From: Candidatus Saccharimonadota bacterium
GTDB lineage: Bacteria; Patescibacteriota; Saccharimonadia; Saccharimonadales; UBA4665
NCBI GenBank assembly: GCA_027365775.1
Contig: DAHXLX010000001.1
Coordinates: 1 to 64,000, forward strand
Direction: 5' to 3'
Length of the DNA stretch: 64,000 bases
Each line of letters begins with the position of its first letter. Position 1 is the first letter of the stretch. The position numbers and the translations under genes are program-made. This document shows positions 50,158 to 59,630 of this stretch, in pieces. The notes below the pieces were generated by a model. The model had not been told where the DNA came from, searched no databases, and saw only the letters and a list, made by a program, of their open reading frames with translations.

Positions 50158-50790
50158 TTAAAGGTGTGAGCTAATTGAGCTCCAGTGAAAATGACGGAAT
50201 GGATTGTGGATCGACGGATCAAGCAGATATACCGCCAAGGCAATGGCAATAAGACAGAGTATGACGATCAATGTCCAGAATACAGGATGACCATGACTTT
50301 TACCGGCAGAAGCAATCGGTCGTTGATTAGCCAGCTTGTAGTCCTCAACTTGAAGCACGGTATCGCCTTCATGGGCGACAATATCGTCAATCGCTTGAGC
50401 GATATTGGGGTCATCAAAATTATCTGGCGACGGATTCGTCGGCTCCGGCACATTATCCTCGTTGGTAGGATCATCCTCGGTAGCCACGCTGTCGGGAAGC
50501 GGGATCGGTTCAGCTTTAGGTTTAGCAATTATATCATTTACAATTTTCGGCTTGGCTTTAGTCTTGGTTAACAGCGGCGCTCCCTTGGTATCGGCGAATA
50601 TGTCCAACGGCGGCAGATTTGGTACGCGGCTTATTTTAGGTACGTCATCGTCAGTCGCTTCACTGGGCTCAACCGGCGACTCAACAGCTTTCACCGCCGG
50701 CAAATCCGGATCCATCATTTCATCAACTTTGGCAACCAGACCGGGGTCTTCGCCGCTGTCACTATCATCTTTAACGGTAACTTTAACCAT
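50158..50790 (-). CDS. Acidic/Pro-rich protein with C-terminal TM
   Basis: 210 aa ORF. Confidence 0.55.
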   Translation of the reverse strand: MVKVTVKDDSDSGEDPGLVAKVDEMMDPDLPAVKAVESPVEPSEATDDDVPKISRVPNLPPLDIFADTKGAPLLTKTKAKPKIVNDIIAKPKAEPIPLPDSVATEDDPTNEDNVPEPTNPSPDNFDDPNIAQAIDDIVAHEGDTVLQVEDYKLANQRPIASAGKSHGHPVFWTLIVILCLIAIALAVYLLDPSIHNPFRHFHWSSISSHL

Positions 50791-50836
50791 AATTCAAGTA
50801 ATGACCTTATGGTTATTATCCTGCTCAGCTGCCGGT

Positions 50837-51673
50837 TTAGTCAAAGGAAAATGATTTGACCATGGTAAGTATCGGTCCGGAAAAATCCGAAATGCGCCAG
50901 CCTGCAGCCGCGACAGTCAGGGACTGCCGAGTCTGCAGCGGACAGGCCGACGAGGCGCAAGCATAGAAATTAAAGTATATTAACGGATTGATGCTGGTTA
51001 CATTGCTGGCCGGGATATCCTGGTCTTTCTGATAGCCATAGTTGCCGGTTACATATATACCGTCAAGCCCGCCCTTGGTATTGGTTGACGGATACTGCAC
51101 GAAACTCAGATAAGTGGCGGCCGCCTGAGAGGTTGACGGGTTCGAGTAATTTACTTTCTGCGATAACAATACTGCCACCGAGGTGGTGGTAAAGCCTGCC
51201 GGCAGACTGCCCTGCTTGAGGATGTTCATCGAAATCTGACCGAGCTGAGGCTGCCCGTCGGCCGCCGTTAGTGTCATAACCGGAGAGGTAACACTGACAC
51301 CAGCACTACCGCTATCGACAACTTTCCAGCTGGTCGGATAATTAAAACTCATGCCGAAAGTAGAAGTCGAATATGGAGTAGTGGGAATAGACGGCGCCGG
51401 CGGTGTTTGTTTAGCCGGCGGACTGGTGGATGCTACCGGCTTGGGGTTGGTATGGGCGGACGGTTTGGCTTTGTTGCCTAAGTAAACCGCGGCTGTGACA
51501 AAAGCCACGCCAATTACCAAGACCACAATTAGCCAGACCCACCATATTGAACTTTTAGCCCTTGACTTACCGGCATACTGCGGCGGTGGTGGAGGCGGCA
51601 AATCAGACAAGTTATCATCGGTCAAACGAACATCCTGATTGGCAAATGTGCGTTTGTACCTTGAAGGATCCAT
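50837..51673 (-). CDS. Single-TM exported protein with PsbP-like domain
   Basis: TM then SPPAKQTPPAPS linker and STFGMSFNYPTSWKVVD...FDG-like pattern. Confidence 0.6.
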   Translation of the reverse strand: MDPSRYKRTFANQDVRLTDDNLSDLPPPPPPQYAGKSRAKSSIWWVWLIVVLVIGVAFVTAAVYLGNKAKPSAHTNPKPVASTSPPAKQTPPAPSIPTTPYSTSTFGMSFNYPTSWKVVDSGSAGVSVTSPVMTLTAADGQPQLGQISMNILKQGSLPAGFTTTSVAVLLSQKVNYSNPSTSQAAATYLSFVQYPSTNTKGGLDGIYVTGNYGYQKDQDIPASNVTSINPLIYFNFYACASSACPLQTRQSLTVAAAGWRISDFSGPILTMVKSFSFD

Positions 51674-51714
51674 AACTCTATTTTAAACCCGTGCGCCTGA
51701 CAAATTACTAAAAT

Positions 51715-53022
51715 CTATGGCCATAGCCGGTTAATGTCCCGTGGAAACAGTACCGCTTCTTTAATATTGCCCAGCCCGATCATTTTCTCGACCAGTCGAT
51801 CGATACCGAAGCCGCAACCGCCATGCGGCGGCAGGCCATGCTTGAACGCCTGAAGGTAAAACCGGAAGCTTTCGTCTTTGTCTGGGTCGATGCCGGCAGC
51901 CTTTATCTGACTGATCAAATTTTCGTAGCGATGCTCGCGCTGGGGCACAGTCGCCAGTTCCAGTCCGCGGAACAATAAATCGGCACTTAGCGCCGCATCG
52001 TCATTTTTGGCCATATGGTAGAACTTCATTTTAGCATTGGGCAGATCGGTGGCGAAAACCGCCTCGCAGCCATCATGGTCTTTGGCGTACTCGCAAATCC
52101 AACGCTCTTCATCCGGCGTCAAATCGATTTCTGCTGACATATCCAACTTATTAGCTTCCTGGTACATCTGGTGAATCTGTTTCATTGAATAGCGCGGAAA
52201 TTCGGGCTTCAGTACCGGCTCAGGTGCCTTCAGATCGCCTAGTTCATGACCGAATTGCTCCCAGGCCTTGGTGACCACGAAAAACAACAAATCCTGAACC
52301 ATATTTAACACTTCACCATGGTCGCGGATAAAGCCCATTTCGATGTCCAACATCGTTACTTCTGATAGATGGCGAGTGGTGGCGCTCGGTTCAGCCCTAA
52401 ATGCCGGCCCGATTTCGAATACTCGCTCAAATACGCCGACCATCACCTGTTTATATAATTGCGGGCTTTGCGCCAGACTGGCCGGTTTACCGAAATAATC
52501 GAGCTTAAACACTTCCGCACCGCCCTCGGCGGCATTGGCAACCAGTTTCGGCGTCTGGATCTCGACGAAATCATGTTCGTACAAAAACTGCCTGATCAAT
52601 CTGAGCAATCCGGAACGGATATAGAAAATCTTGGCCTCGTTAAGGTTCCGAAGCCCGATGGCACGGTGCTCGAACAGGGTGTCGAGATTTTCCGGTTTAT
52701 GACTTAGGGGTTTATCGATTTCAATTGGCGGCTCCTGTGTCACCGGCACACTGATCTCAAGCTTGACTTCGTGCAACTCCACCCCGCCCGGGGCCCGTGG
52801 CTCCTCGGCTACGAAGCCATCAATCGTCATTACCGTACCAATTTGCATGCCCTTAAGCTTATCAACTTCTTCCTTGTCCTTGATCACCGCCTGGACGATG
52901 CCTTTTCGATCGCGGAGGTTGATAAATGTCAGCCCGCCCAGCAGACGCTTTTTATGCAACCATCCTTCCAGGTGAACGGTTTGGTTTAAATGTTGTTTCA
53001 GTTCGTTACTGAGTACTCTCAT
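51715..53022 (-). CDS. aspS: Aspartyl-tRNA synthetase, archaeal/eukaryal type (no GAD domain)
   Basis: 435 aa; OB domain, FVEIQTPKLVANAAEGGAEVF, FEIGPAFRAEPSATTRHLSEVTMLDIEM, HGLPPHGGCGFGIDRLVEKMIGL. Confidence 0.92.
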   Translation of the reverse strand: MRVLSNELKQHLNQTVHLEGWLHKKRLLGGLTFINLRDRKGIVQAVIKDKEEVDKLKGMQIGTVMTIDGFVAEEPRAPGGVELHEVKLEISVPVTQEPPIEIDKPLSHKPENLDTLFEHRAIGLRNLNEAKIFYIRSGLLRLIRQFLYEHDFVEIQTPKLVANAAEGGAEVFKLDYFGKPASLAQSPQLYKQVMVGVFERVFEIGPAFRAEPSATTRHLSEVTMLDIEMGFIRDHGEVLNMVQDLLFFVVTKAWEQFGHELGDLKAPEPVLKPEFPRYSMKQIHQMYQEANKLDMSAEIDLTPDEERWICEYAKDHDGCEAVFATDLPNAKMKFYHMAKNDDAALSADLLFRGLELATVPQREHRYENLISQIKAAGIDPDKDESFRFYLQAFKHGLPPHGGCGFGIDRLVEKMIGLGNIKEAVLFPRDINRLWP

Positions 53023-54025
53023 TGTCTTCTCCTGATTGTAAATCTAATCTATTCACTGCCTGGCGTTTAGCGGCTGTCGTGTCGTCGTCATTATGTCTGA
53101 CCACCGGAGTCAGTAACGATCCAAGCGCATCCTTAAGCGTCAAGACGCCGACAATTTCCTCCTCACGGTTAACGACAATGATCAGCGGTAGTCCGCTTAA
53201 GGCGAACATCGCCAACGCACTTTCGATCGTTTCGTTTTTATTAATGCGCCGTATCATGGTATGCATGTGATCGACAATCTTGCCCTCGCTTTTCAAGCCA
53301 ACGTCGTCCTTATTCAGAATCCCGACGATAGTCTTGGTCGATCCAGCTTTCATTACCGGGAAAGAAGCTTGCCTTGACCGGTGCAACTCGTCGAGCAGTT
53401 TAGGGCCGATATTGTCTTCGCTGGACAACTTAAAAACGTCGTCCCAATCGGTCAGGTAATCGGATACTTTTGCCGATTCGAAGGCCAGTATCCGTTTCAA
53501 CCGGCCGATTTGCCGGGCGCTGATCCGGTTATCCGCTTGTGCCTCTTGTCTGAGCAACATTCTATGTAAGTCATCATTTTCATATATACCGGTATGTTCG
53601 TCACGGTAATAGTGGTCGAGCTTAGCCAAATAATTGATCACCGGATAAGTCCAGCGTAAAACCAGTTCAAGCGGCGCCACTGTTAACCTTGCTAAATCGC
53701 GATTGAATTTGGAGAAACCGGCATTCGGCAGCCAGGAGAAAACCAGCCAAAGTAGAATTGCCACCAGGATGATACCAAACCAAACCGGAGCGATCCGGGC
53801 AAAAAGTACCAACGATGCCGCCGTGAATACGGCCAGGAGCAGCCATAACAGCAGCCGGAAGGCCGATCCGTAGGCGACTAACGGGTAAATACGTTTGGCG
53901 TAGACATCATTTGCGGCGGCCCGGCGTTTCAATTCGAAAATCGGCACACTAAAGTATGCTTTTCTCAGCATCAAGACCACTAACGCCAGTACCAGACAAA
54001 TCACGGCAATAATGAAATCAGTCAT
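53006..54025 (-). CDS. CBS-domain CNNM/hemolysin-like membrane protein
   Basis: N-terminal TMs, CBS pair (ASFPVMKAGSTKTIVGILNKDDV..., LPLIIVVNREEEIVGVLTLKDAL). Confidence 0.8.
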   Translation of the reverse strand: MTDFIIAVICLVLALVVLMLRKAYFSVPIFELKRRAAANDVYAKRIYPLVAYGSAFRLLLWLLLAVFTAASLVLFARIAPVWFGIILVAILLWLVFSWLPNAGFSKFNRDLARLTVAPLELVLRWTYPVINYLAKLDHYYRDEHTGIYENDDLHRMLLRQEAQADNRISARQIGRLKRILAFESAKVSDYLTDWDDVFKLSSEDNIGPKLLDELHRSRQASFPVMKAGSTKTIVGILNKDDVGLKSEGKIVDHMHTMIRRINKNETIESALAMFALSGLPLIIVVNREEEIVGVLTLKDALGSLLTPVVRHNDDDTTAAKRQAVNRLDLQSGEDNESTQ

Positions 54026-54101
54026 TTTATAAATCTTATCATCTTTAGTTTATGATTGTTTTGCTATACTTATAATTAATTAGCTTATTTATAGGAGATA
54101 T

Positions 54102-54785
54102 ATGACTAAAACCTTCTGGGGCGTACTGGCAGCTATCGTTATTGTCTTTGGCGCCATCTTTTTTGTCACCCATCATAACAGTCCGAGTGCAGCCGGTAGT
54201 ACCGCTTCGCAACCGACCCAACACATCGAGGGTGGTGGTTCCTCCGGAGTCAAACTGGTCGAGTACGGTGATTACGAATGTCCTTATTGCGAGGAGTATT
54301 ACCCGATCGTCAAACAAGTCGTAAGCGACGAATTTACCAAAATCACTTTCCAGTTCCGCAATTTCCCGTTAACATCGATCCACCCGAACGCCTTTGCCGG
54401 CGCCAGGGCGGCAGAAGCCGCCGGATTAATGGGCAAATTCTGGCAAATGCATGATACGCTTTACAATTCAAGCAACTGGAGCCAATGGAGCACCTCATCC
54501 AATCCGGTACCATACTTCAACCAGTACGCGAAACAGTTGGGATTAAACCTGGCAACCTTCGAGAAAGATTACGCGTCCAGCCAGGTCGATAATCTGATAA
54601 CGGCAGATATGAACGCGGGCAACAAACTTAACATTCAGGGTACGCCGACCTTCTTCCTGGATGGTAAACAAATTAGTGTCGCCCCATCGGTCAGCGCGTT
54701 TGAAAAACTGATCAACCAGGCGATCGCCAACAAGGGTAAAGTTACCAAAACTTCAAGCGGCGCCACCGCTCAGACTAAGAAGTAA
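54102..54785 (+). CDS. DsbA-family thiol oxidoreductase (membrane-anchored)
   Basis: TM, VEYGDYECPYCEEYYPIVKQ, GTPTFFLDGK. Confidence 0.93.
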   Translation: MTKTFWGVLAAIVIVFGAIFFVTHHNSPSAAGSTASQPTQHIEGGGSSGVKLVEYGDYECPYCEEYYPIVKQVVSDEFTKITFQFRNFPLTSIHPNAFAGARAAEAAGLMGKFWQMHDTLYNSSNWSQWSTSSNPVPYFNQYAKQLGLNLATFEKDYASSQVDNLITADMNAGNKLNIQGTPTFFLDGKQISVAPSVSAFEKLINQAIANKGKVTKTSSGATAQTKK

Positions 54786-54788
54786 GTT

Positions 54789-54881
54789 TTAGTAATAGAT
54801 AAACTGTTGCCAGCTGGGACGGCGGACTCGCACTAATACCGTCTGCTCTTCGGTGCCAGCGTTTTTTATGATGATTGACAT
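54789..54881 (-). CDS. Candidate 30-aa small protein
   Basis: Manual translation MSIIIKNAGTEEQTVLVRVRRPSWQQFIYY*, RBS AAGGAAGGAA upstream, strong promoter further upstream. Confidence 0.4.
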   Translation of the reverse strand: MSIIIKNAGTEEQTVLVRVRRPSWQQFIYY

Positions 54882-55021
54882 TTTAAAAGGTTCCTTCCTT
54901 GGCCCTTCTTAGCCGCAAAGGTAAAGCCTTATAACCTTTGAGCTATTAATGATGTAAATTATTTTTGTTTTGTTTTTGTCTTTGATCTGAACCCCGAGAG
55001 GATTCATTAAAGAATGAGCAA

Positions 55022-55051
55022 ATTGTAACGGTGGCGAAACCACTTTGTCAA
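55022..55051 (-). promoter_or_regulatory. Sigma70-type promoter TTGACA-N18-TACAAT
   Basis: Minus strand TTGACAAAGTGGTTTCGCCACCGTTACAAT. Confidence 0.6.
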
Positions 55052-55225
55052 GGAGTTAATTTAGGTGTTCAAGCTCCGCCTATGGGTTCAATCGGTTAAC
55101 CCTGTAAAGCCAATGTCAAAAGTTTTTAATTTAGGGCTGAACAATTTTTTTCCAGTTAGCCGACAGAGTTGTATATCTAAGCTTAAGCTGTATAATAATT
55201 GATATAACAACCTAAAAATAAACAT

Positions 55226-55885
55226 ATGGATCAAAATCTTCACCAATTAGACAACGATAATAACAAACCGGACGATGTCCAGCACCAACCGACGACCTCC
55301 GAACAGGCCACAAACTATCAGCCGCCGGTTGAGCCAAGTTCAGCGCAACCGATACAAAACTTTGTCCAGCCGCCAATCAGCACTCCGCCGCCGGCGATTA
55401 CACCGCCAAGCCCGCCGCCAGCGGAAAGTATTTTTCCCCAACCGGTGGTTAAGGTGCTGTCCCCGCGTGGCGTAGAATATGTTTTCCTGATCATTGCCCT
55501 GTTCACCAGCGCGATAGCTTTGGCCATCCTGTTGATATCGATCATCAATTCAGCCTACAGGTTCAGCAGCATGTCCTATCCGATTGCCGGTTTAGTCATC
55601 GGTTTGGCGGTATTCTCATTGATGTTTTTAAGACTTAAGAAAGCTGAATTGAACAACCCGCTGTTAAAAACCGACGCCTCCAAACGCCGCAGCACCCAAT
55701 TCACTCAGATAGTAGCCTTTCTGGTATCTTTTTTCACGCTGATCGGTTTCGTTAGTGTCATCATCAATAAGCTGGGCAATAACTTTAACGGATCGCTGTT
55801 TAAGATATTCCTGGACGTGCTGGTAATTGAAGTAATTGCCGGTGGAATCTTATGCTACTACTGGCGGGACGAACATCGTAGGTAA
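55226..55885 (+). CDS. Pro-rich N-terminus, four-TM membrane protein
   Basis: 219 aa ORF. Confidence 0.65.
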   Translation: MDQNLHQLDNDNNKPDDVQHQPTTSEQATNYQPPVEPSSAQPIQNFVQPPISTPPPAITPPSPPPAESIFPQPVVKVLSPRGVEYVFLIIALFTSAIALAILLISIINSAYRFSSMSYPIAGLVIGLAVFSLMFLRLKKAELNNPLLKTDASKRRSTQFTQIVAFLVSFFTLIGFVSVIINKLGNNFNGSLFKIFLDVLVIEVIAGGILCYYWRDEHRR

Positions 55886-55890
55886 CATCG

Positions 55891-56475
55891 GTGAAGCCAA
55901 AACTGCTTCCGTATATATTAGGCCTCAGCGTCTTGGGCATTCTTACACTTATCTTGCTGGTAATGGTGATTGTCAAGGCCGGCGATTATAAATACGACCA
56001 GAAGCTTTTCGATCAGGCCAATGCCATCGCCAGCAAAATCAACAACTATGTCGACAAGAACAGCTCTAGGCCAACCAACTTGCGCCAGGCAGGCGTCAGT
56101 AACGTACCGTCGGGTATCAGCTACGCCATATTGCCTAGCGGTAAATATCGGTTTTGCGTTGACTACCGGGGCAGTTACAGCAGTTTAACCGCTACGCTTG
56201 AGCAACAGCTTTTTAACGTTATCTATGGCCCAAGCCAAGGCAATGGCGGCACCGGCAATTATCCAACCAACAGTTACTTATTGATCATCAATCCTTATTA
56301 TCATAAAGGCGAGAATTGCCAGACGATCACTCCGATGGTCGTTACGCCTTTCGGCAGCAGCGGCAGCAACCCGTTTGACCAGTGCAACGCCGTACCCCCA
56401 AATGACAGCACGGCTTATAGCGCCTGCATCAGCCAGGTGAACAGCCAATTAAACAATCAAACCTCAGGCACTTAG
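55891..56475 (+). CDS. Single-TM pseudopilin-like exported protein
   Basis: TM then DQANAIASKINNYVDKNSSRPTNLRQAGVSN...YRFCVDYRGSY. Confidence 0.6.
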   Translation: MKPKLLPYILGLSVLGILTLILLVMVIVKAGDYKYDQKLFDQANAIASKINNYVDKNSSRPTNLRQAGVSNVPSGISYAILPSGKYRFCVDYRGSYSSLTATLEQQLFNVIYGPSQGNGGTGNYPTNSYLLIINPYYHKGENCQTITPMVVTPFGSSGSNPFDQCNAVPPNDSTAYSACISQVNSQLNNQTSGT

Positions 56476-57059
56476 ACCAGGGAAATGTATAACCAGTTAC
56501 GGTCGCTATAGCGTTGGACGCTGGCCAGGACACCTTCGGCGGGCCGGCGGCAACGCAATGCTTCACGGATTTTGGTAGACGATACGCTTGGCGCGTAGCT
56601 ATTGATAACTGTAACCGCTTTTGGCTTGGCTGGCAGATCCCCCAGTCGTTCAGGGACAGACTTCTCGTCGCCGGTCCTGACACCGACCACCAGTTCAGTG
56701 GATTGCAGCAACAGCTCGGCATGCGGCCAATCGCCAATGCGGTTTAACAAGTCCGATCCGACTAAAACTACCAGCGTCGAACCGGGAAACCGCTGTTTAA
56801 GCATCGGCAGGGTTCGTTCGGCTGAGTGGTTTATCTCATTGGTTTCCAGCAGGCTTAATTGGCTATGCGGCTTGATGGCCTGTTTAATCATCGCCACGCG
56901 ATGCGCGAAATGGGCAAGATCGGTCTTTTGCCGGCGGTAGCGTTCGGGCATCAGAAAAACCTGATCCAAATCGGCCGCCTTAATCGCCTGCAGCGCAAAA
57001 CTGATATGACCGGCATGGACCGGATTGAAGCTGCCGCTATAAATACCGATGCGTTTCAT
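56472..57059 (-). CDS. nadD: Nicotinate-nucleotide adenylyltransferase family
   Basis: IGIYSGSFNPVHAGHISFALQAI, SSTKIREALR. Confidence 0.88.
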   Translation of the reverse strand: MKRIGIYSGSFNPVHAGHISFALQAIKAADLDQVFLMPERYRRQKTDLAHFAHRVAMIKQAIKPHSQLSLLETNEINHSAERTLPMLKQRFPGSTLVVLVGSDLLNRIGDWPHAELLLQSTELVVGVRTGDEKSVPERLGDLPAKPKAVTVINSYAPSVSSTKIREALRCRRPAEGVLASVQRYSDRNWLYISLV

Positions 57060-57233
57060 TCAGGCCGGCGCTCCTTCGCAACATGAAGTCTGCATCTTGC
57101 ATACACTACAGACATAATGCCCATGCACCGGCTGCAACGGGAAAGCGCCACAATTGTCACAAATCAGATATACTGGGCACTGCTTTGGTGCCGGAGCACT
57201 CTCGGTTTTATCGCTCGGATCGCTATCTGCCAT
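57060..57233 (-). CDS. 57-aa zinc-ribbon-like small protein
   Basis: Manual translation MADSDPSDKTESAPAPKQCPVYLICDNCGAFPLQPVHGHYVCSVCKMQTSCCEGAPA* with CxxC pairs. Confidence 0.55.
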   Translation of the reverse strand: MADSDPSDKTESAPAPKQCPVYLICDNCGAFPLQPVHGHYVCSVCKMQTSCCEGAPA

Positions 57234-57352
57234 AGACATATTTTACTACCCCACCGCCCACCAAATCGAACTAGCAACCGATTTTTAATCCATCACCCTG
57301 TTTGGTTAAATAGCTGCTCTAGCATAAATTTAACGGCATGGACCGAGCCATA

Positions 57353-58576
57353 TTACAGCTCATAGGTTAGTGACTTGTGACACTTGGAACAGGTTATAAC
57401 TTTTTTGTTGGCGGCGTATGTAATTGTCCCGTCGGCGCCTTTTTGATGACAGATCGGACAGGTCACGCATTTCATAACGGTCGGACTAGATTCGTTACCG
57501 CCGAATATGGCAGACAGAACGTCATCACTATCAGCACCGAGTATCGCCTGCTCACCTTTGAGAATGGCTATTTCACCACCGCAACCGACGAGTACCCGGC
57601 CCTGTTTAACAAACTCGCTATACGCCCGGTTGACCTCTTGCCGCAACCATATGCGCCTAGCCATCACATCCATACGGGTAACGCCTAACCGGTCGACTGC
57701 CCGCCAGGATTGACCGCTTAGCCTTTTGGCAAACAACGCCCAGGTGCCGTAGATGTGTTGTTTGGTCGCCGCTGCCAGTTGGTCTTCGTCCAGCGATGAA
57801 CCGGCCAAGCTGATCAAGCCGTCGACCAAATAGCCGATTAGATCATCATGGTTAAGAACCTCTGTCCAGGCATTATCGTAGCCGGTTATGCCGCGGCGGC
57901 CGGCGTGGAAGCTGCCACCGTATTTAGCGTTCATAAACCGGTCATAGACATCAACCAGCTGGCTCATGTTCATTGCCGGGTCGCTTGATGCAGCGGTTAA
58001 AACAGCACTGAACGCGGTATCGTCGCTGTTATCGATAGTCTGGGATTCTAGCACGATCGATCCGTCGGCTAAACACTTTGCCTGATAAATAAAACCCAAT
58101 TTACGGTCCGGATTTAAGCCGCATTGTTTAATTAGCTCCTTACCGTATCGGGTTTCAACATCGTGCGGATACGGCGATACCCATGTCCGTTGCTCGCCCG
58201 GTTTAAGCCGTTTATTTTGCTCGTGCTGGTAATGGTCGTTGTCCGCCCGCTCAACCAGAAACTGCCGCCTTGGATCAATCGCGGCATCATAGACGGCCGC
58301 CGTCTTACCGGCATCAAGCATCTCCTGATAAGGGTGCCAACCGCCTTTGTAAAAGTACACCAGATCGTCTCCGCGGCGTTGAAAAACGAAGCTGGTCTTA
58401 GCCGATCGATCAATTCCCTCGGTTATATAGCTCAGGCCTTCGTTTAACACCTGCTCCCTGGTTTGGGGCAGTACGTAACCGGAATACTCCAGGTCATGCT
58501 TGATTGCGTTAACTCCGGCCAAAATGTCGAAACTTTGATATTTTTCCTGATGGTTTGGTTTTAACAGGGCTTCCAT
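57353..58576 (-). CDS. Uncharacterised 407-aa protein with C-terminal zinc ribbon
   Basis: C-terminus CPICHQKGADGTITYAANKKVITCSKCHKSL; preceded by riboswitch. Confidence 0.75.
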   Translation of the reverse strand: MEALLKPNHQEKYQSFDILAGVNAIKHDLEYSGYVLPQTREQVLNEGLSYITEGIDRSAKTSFVFQRRGDDLVYFYKGGWHPYQEMLDAGKTAAVYDAAIDPRRQFLVERADNDHYQHEQNKRLKPGEQRTWVSPYPHDVETRYGKELIKQCGLNPDRKLGFIYQAKCLADGSIVLESQTIDNSDDTAFSAVLTAASSDPAMNMSQLVDVYDRFMNAKYGGSFHAGRRGITGYDNAWTEVLNHDDLIGYLVDGLISLAGSSLDEDQLAAATKQHIYGTWALFAKRLSGQSWRAVDRLGVTRMDVMARRIWLRQEVNRAYSEFVKQGRVLVGCGGEIAILKGEQAILGADSDDVLSAIFGGNESSPTVMKCVTCPICHQKGADGTITYAANKKVITCSKCHKSLTYEL

Positions 58577-58583
58577 TAAAAAT

Positions 58584-58606
58584 CCCTTGCTTTAAACGAG
58601 CAAGGG
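58584..58606 (-). terminator. Regulatory terminator of riboswitch expression platform
   Basis: Minus strand CCCTTGCTCGTTTAAAGCAAGGG-ATTTTT, immediately before the ATG. Confidence 0.75.
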
Positions 58607-58639
58607 CTATATCTGCACATAATTGGCTCTTGCTCGAGA

Positions 58640-58775
58640 GACTGGTGTTGACTAATTTCCGTGTCTGGCTTACCAGTTAGTGGTTTACAGTTGCGGCACA
58701 GCTCAGGATTTACACCTGATTCCGGTAATAAATTGTTAACTTAATCCAGTGTAGCATTACCTATTAACGCTACAT
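58640..58775 (-). ncRNA. Cobalamin riboswitch (compact, class II-like)
   Basis: Minus strand TTACCGGAATCAGGTGTAAATCCTGAGCTGTGCCGCAACTGTAAACCACTAACTGGTAAGCCAGACAC: B12-box core GGAAxxxGGUGxAAAUCCxxxxCUGxxCCGCAACUGUAA and AGCCAGACAC box. Confidence 0.85.
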
Positions 58776-59129
58776 ATAGTATTTATTACCGCACAATGAA
58801 CACTAATACGACAAGCCAAAGACTGAAACTGCCTAAGTGGCAAAAGGTAAGGCCAGACAGACAATCACAATCGTGATCGCCGGTACGCTAAACAACTTTA
58901 ACAGCATTAGTGCACCGACCACGGCCAGAACCGGGTCGGTGACGGTTAAGGCCCAACCTAGCAACTAACCGGGTAAGATCCTGCCGCAACTTTGCCCGGC
59001 CGGCACGCCGGCGGATCGGATACTCAGGATCACCGCCAAAGCTTCCGCCATTACAGCTACCGGCAACAACGCTATCCTCGGGTTTTTTGTATTTAGAACA
59101 GCGTACGATTTGTGTTGGTTGCTGCCCAA

Positions 59130-59630
59130 TCAAACGTCCCTTAACTGTTTATACCGGGGCATGAAACTTTGACTTGCCCCCTCCAGTCCCAAAATCCTTA
59201 ACGCCTCGATTAATACCCGCAGGTTATCCAGTTCCGGCTCGCCGTATTGCGCCGACTTCTCAACTCCCCGGAAGGCATGCTCAACTTTTTCAACCAGCCA
59301 CCGTTCCTGGTCGGGCGTAATTTGATTGGTGGTGATTGATTGGATTTCCCCATCACCGACTACTTCAAGCGAACGGGCGGAATGGTCACGCTTGCGTAAG
59401 TGGCCCCGTTTTATCAGGCTGTTGACATGCAAGGCTACCGTGGCAACCGAAGTATAGCTAAGACCGCTCATGATCTCCCGGTAGCTCGGGCTGTAACCGT
59501 GCTTGGCGATGAAATCGCTGATATATTCCAGCAGCTCGCGTTGTTTCTTGGTCGGTCTGATGGTTTGATTTGTGTCTTTGTTTGTCTGGTTCATCGTCTT
59601 GCCGTTAGTGGTTGTTGTCGATGGCTTCAA
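59130..59630 (-). CDS. LexA-type wHTH regulator without S24 protease domain
   Basis: TKKQRELLEYISDFIAKHGYSPSYREIMSGLSYTSVATVALHVNSLIKRGHLRKRDHSARSLEV; C-terminus unrelated to S24. Confidence 0.75.
   Translation of the reverse strand: MKPSTTTTNGKTMNQTNKDTNQTIRPTKKQRELLEYISDFIAKHGYSPSYREIMSGLSYTSVATVALHVNSLIKRGHLRKRDHSARSLEVVGDGEIQSITTNQITPDQERWLVEKVEHAFRGVEKSAQYGEPELDNLRVLIEALRILGLEGASQSFMPRYKQLRDV

Noticed and set aside
54045-54317. 90-aa minus-strand ORF opposite the DsbA-like gene
   Set aside because: Antisense to the DsbA-like coding start; no domain or RBS support.
58888-59133. 81-aa minus-strand ORF (MIGQQPTQIVRCSKYKK...)
   Set aside because: Low-complexity, Arg/Gly-rich; an alternative frame nearby reads like a hydrophobic transporter tail (ALTVTDPVLAVVGALMLLKLFSVPAITIVIVCLALPFAT*), so this may be decayed transporter DNA, but evidence is too weak to call.
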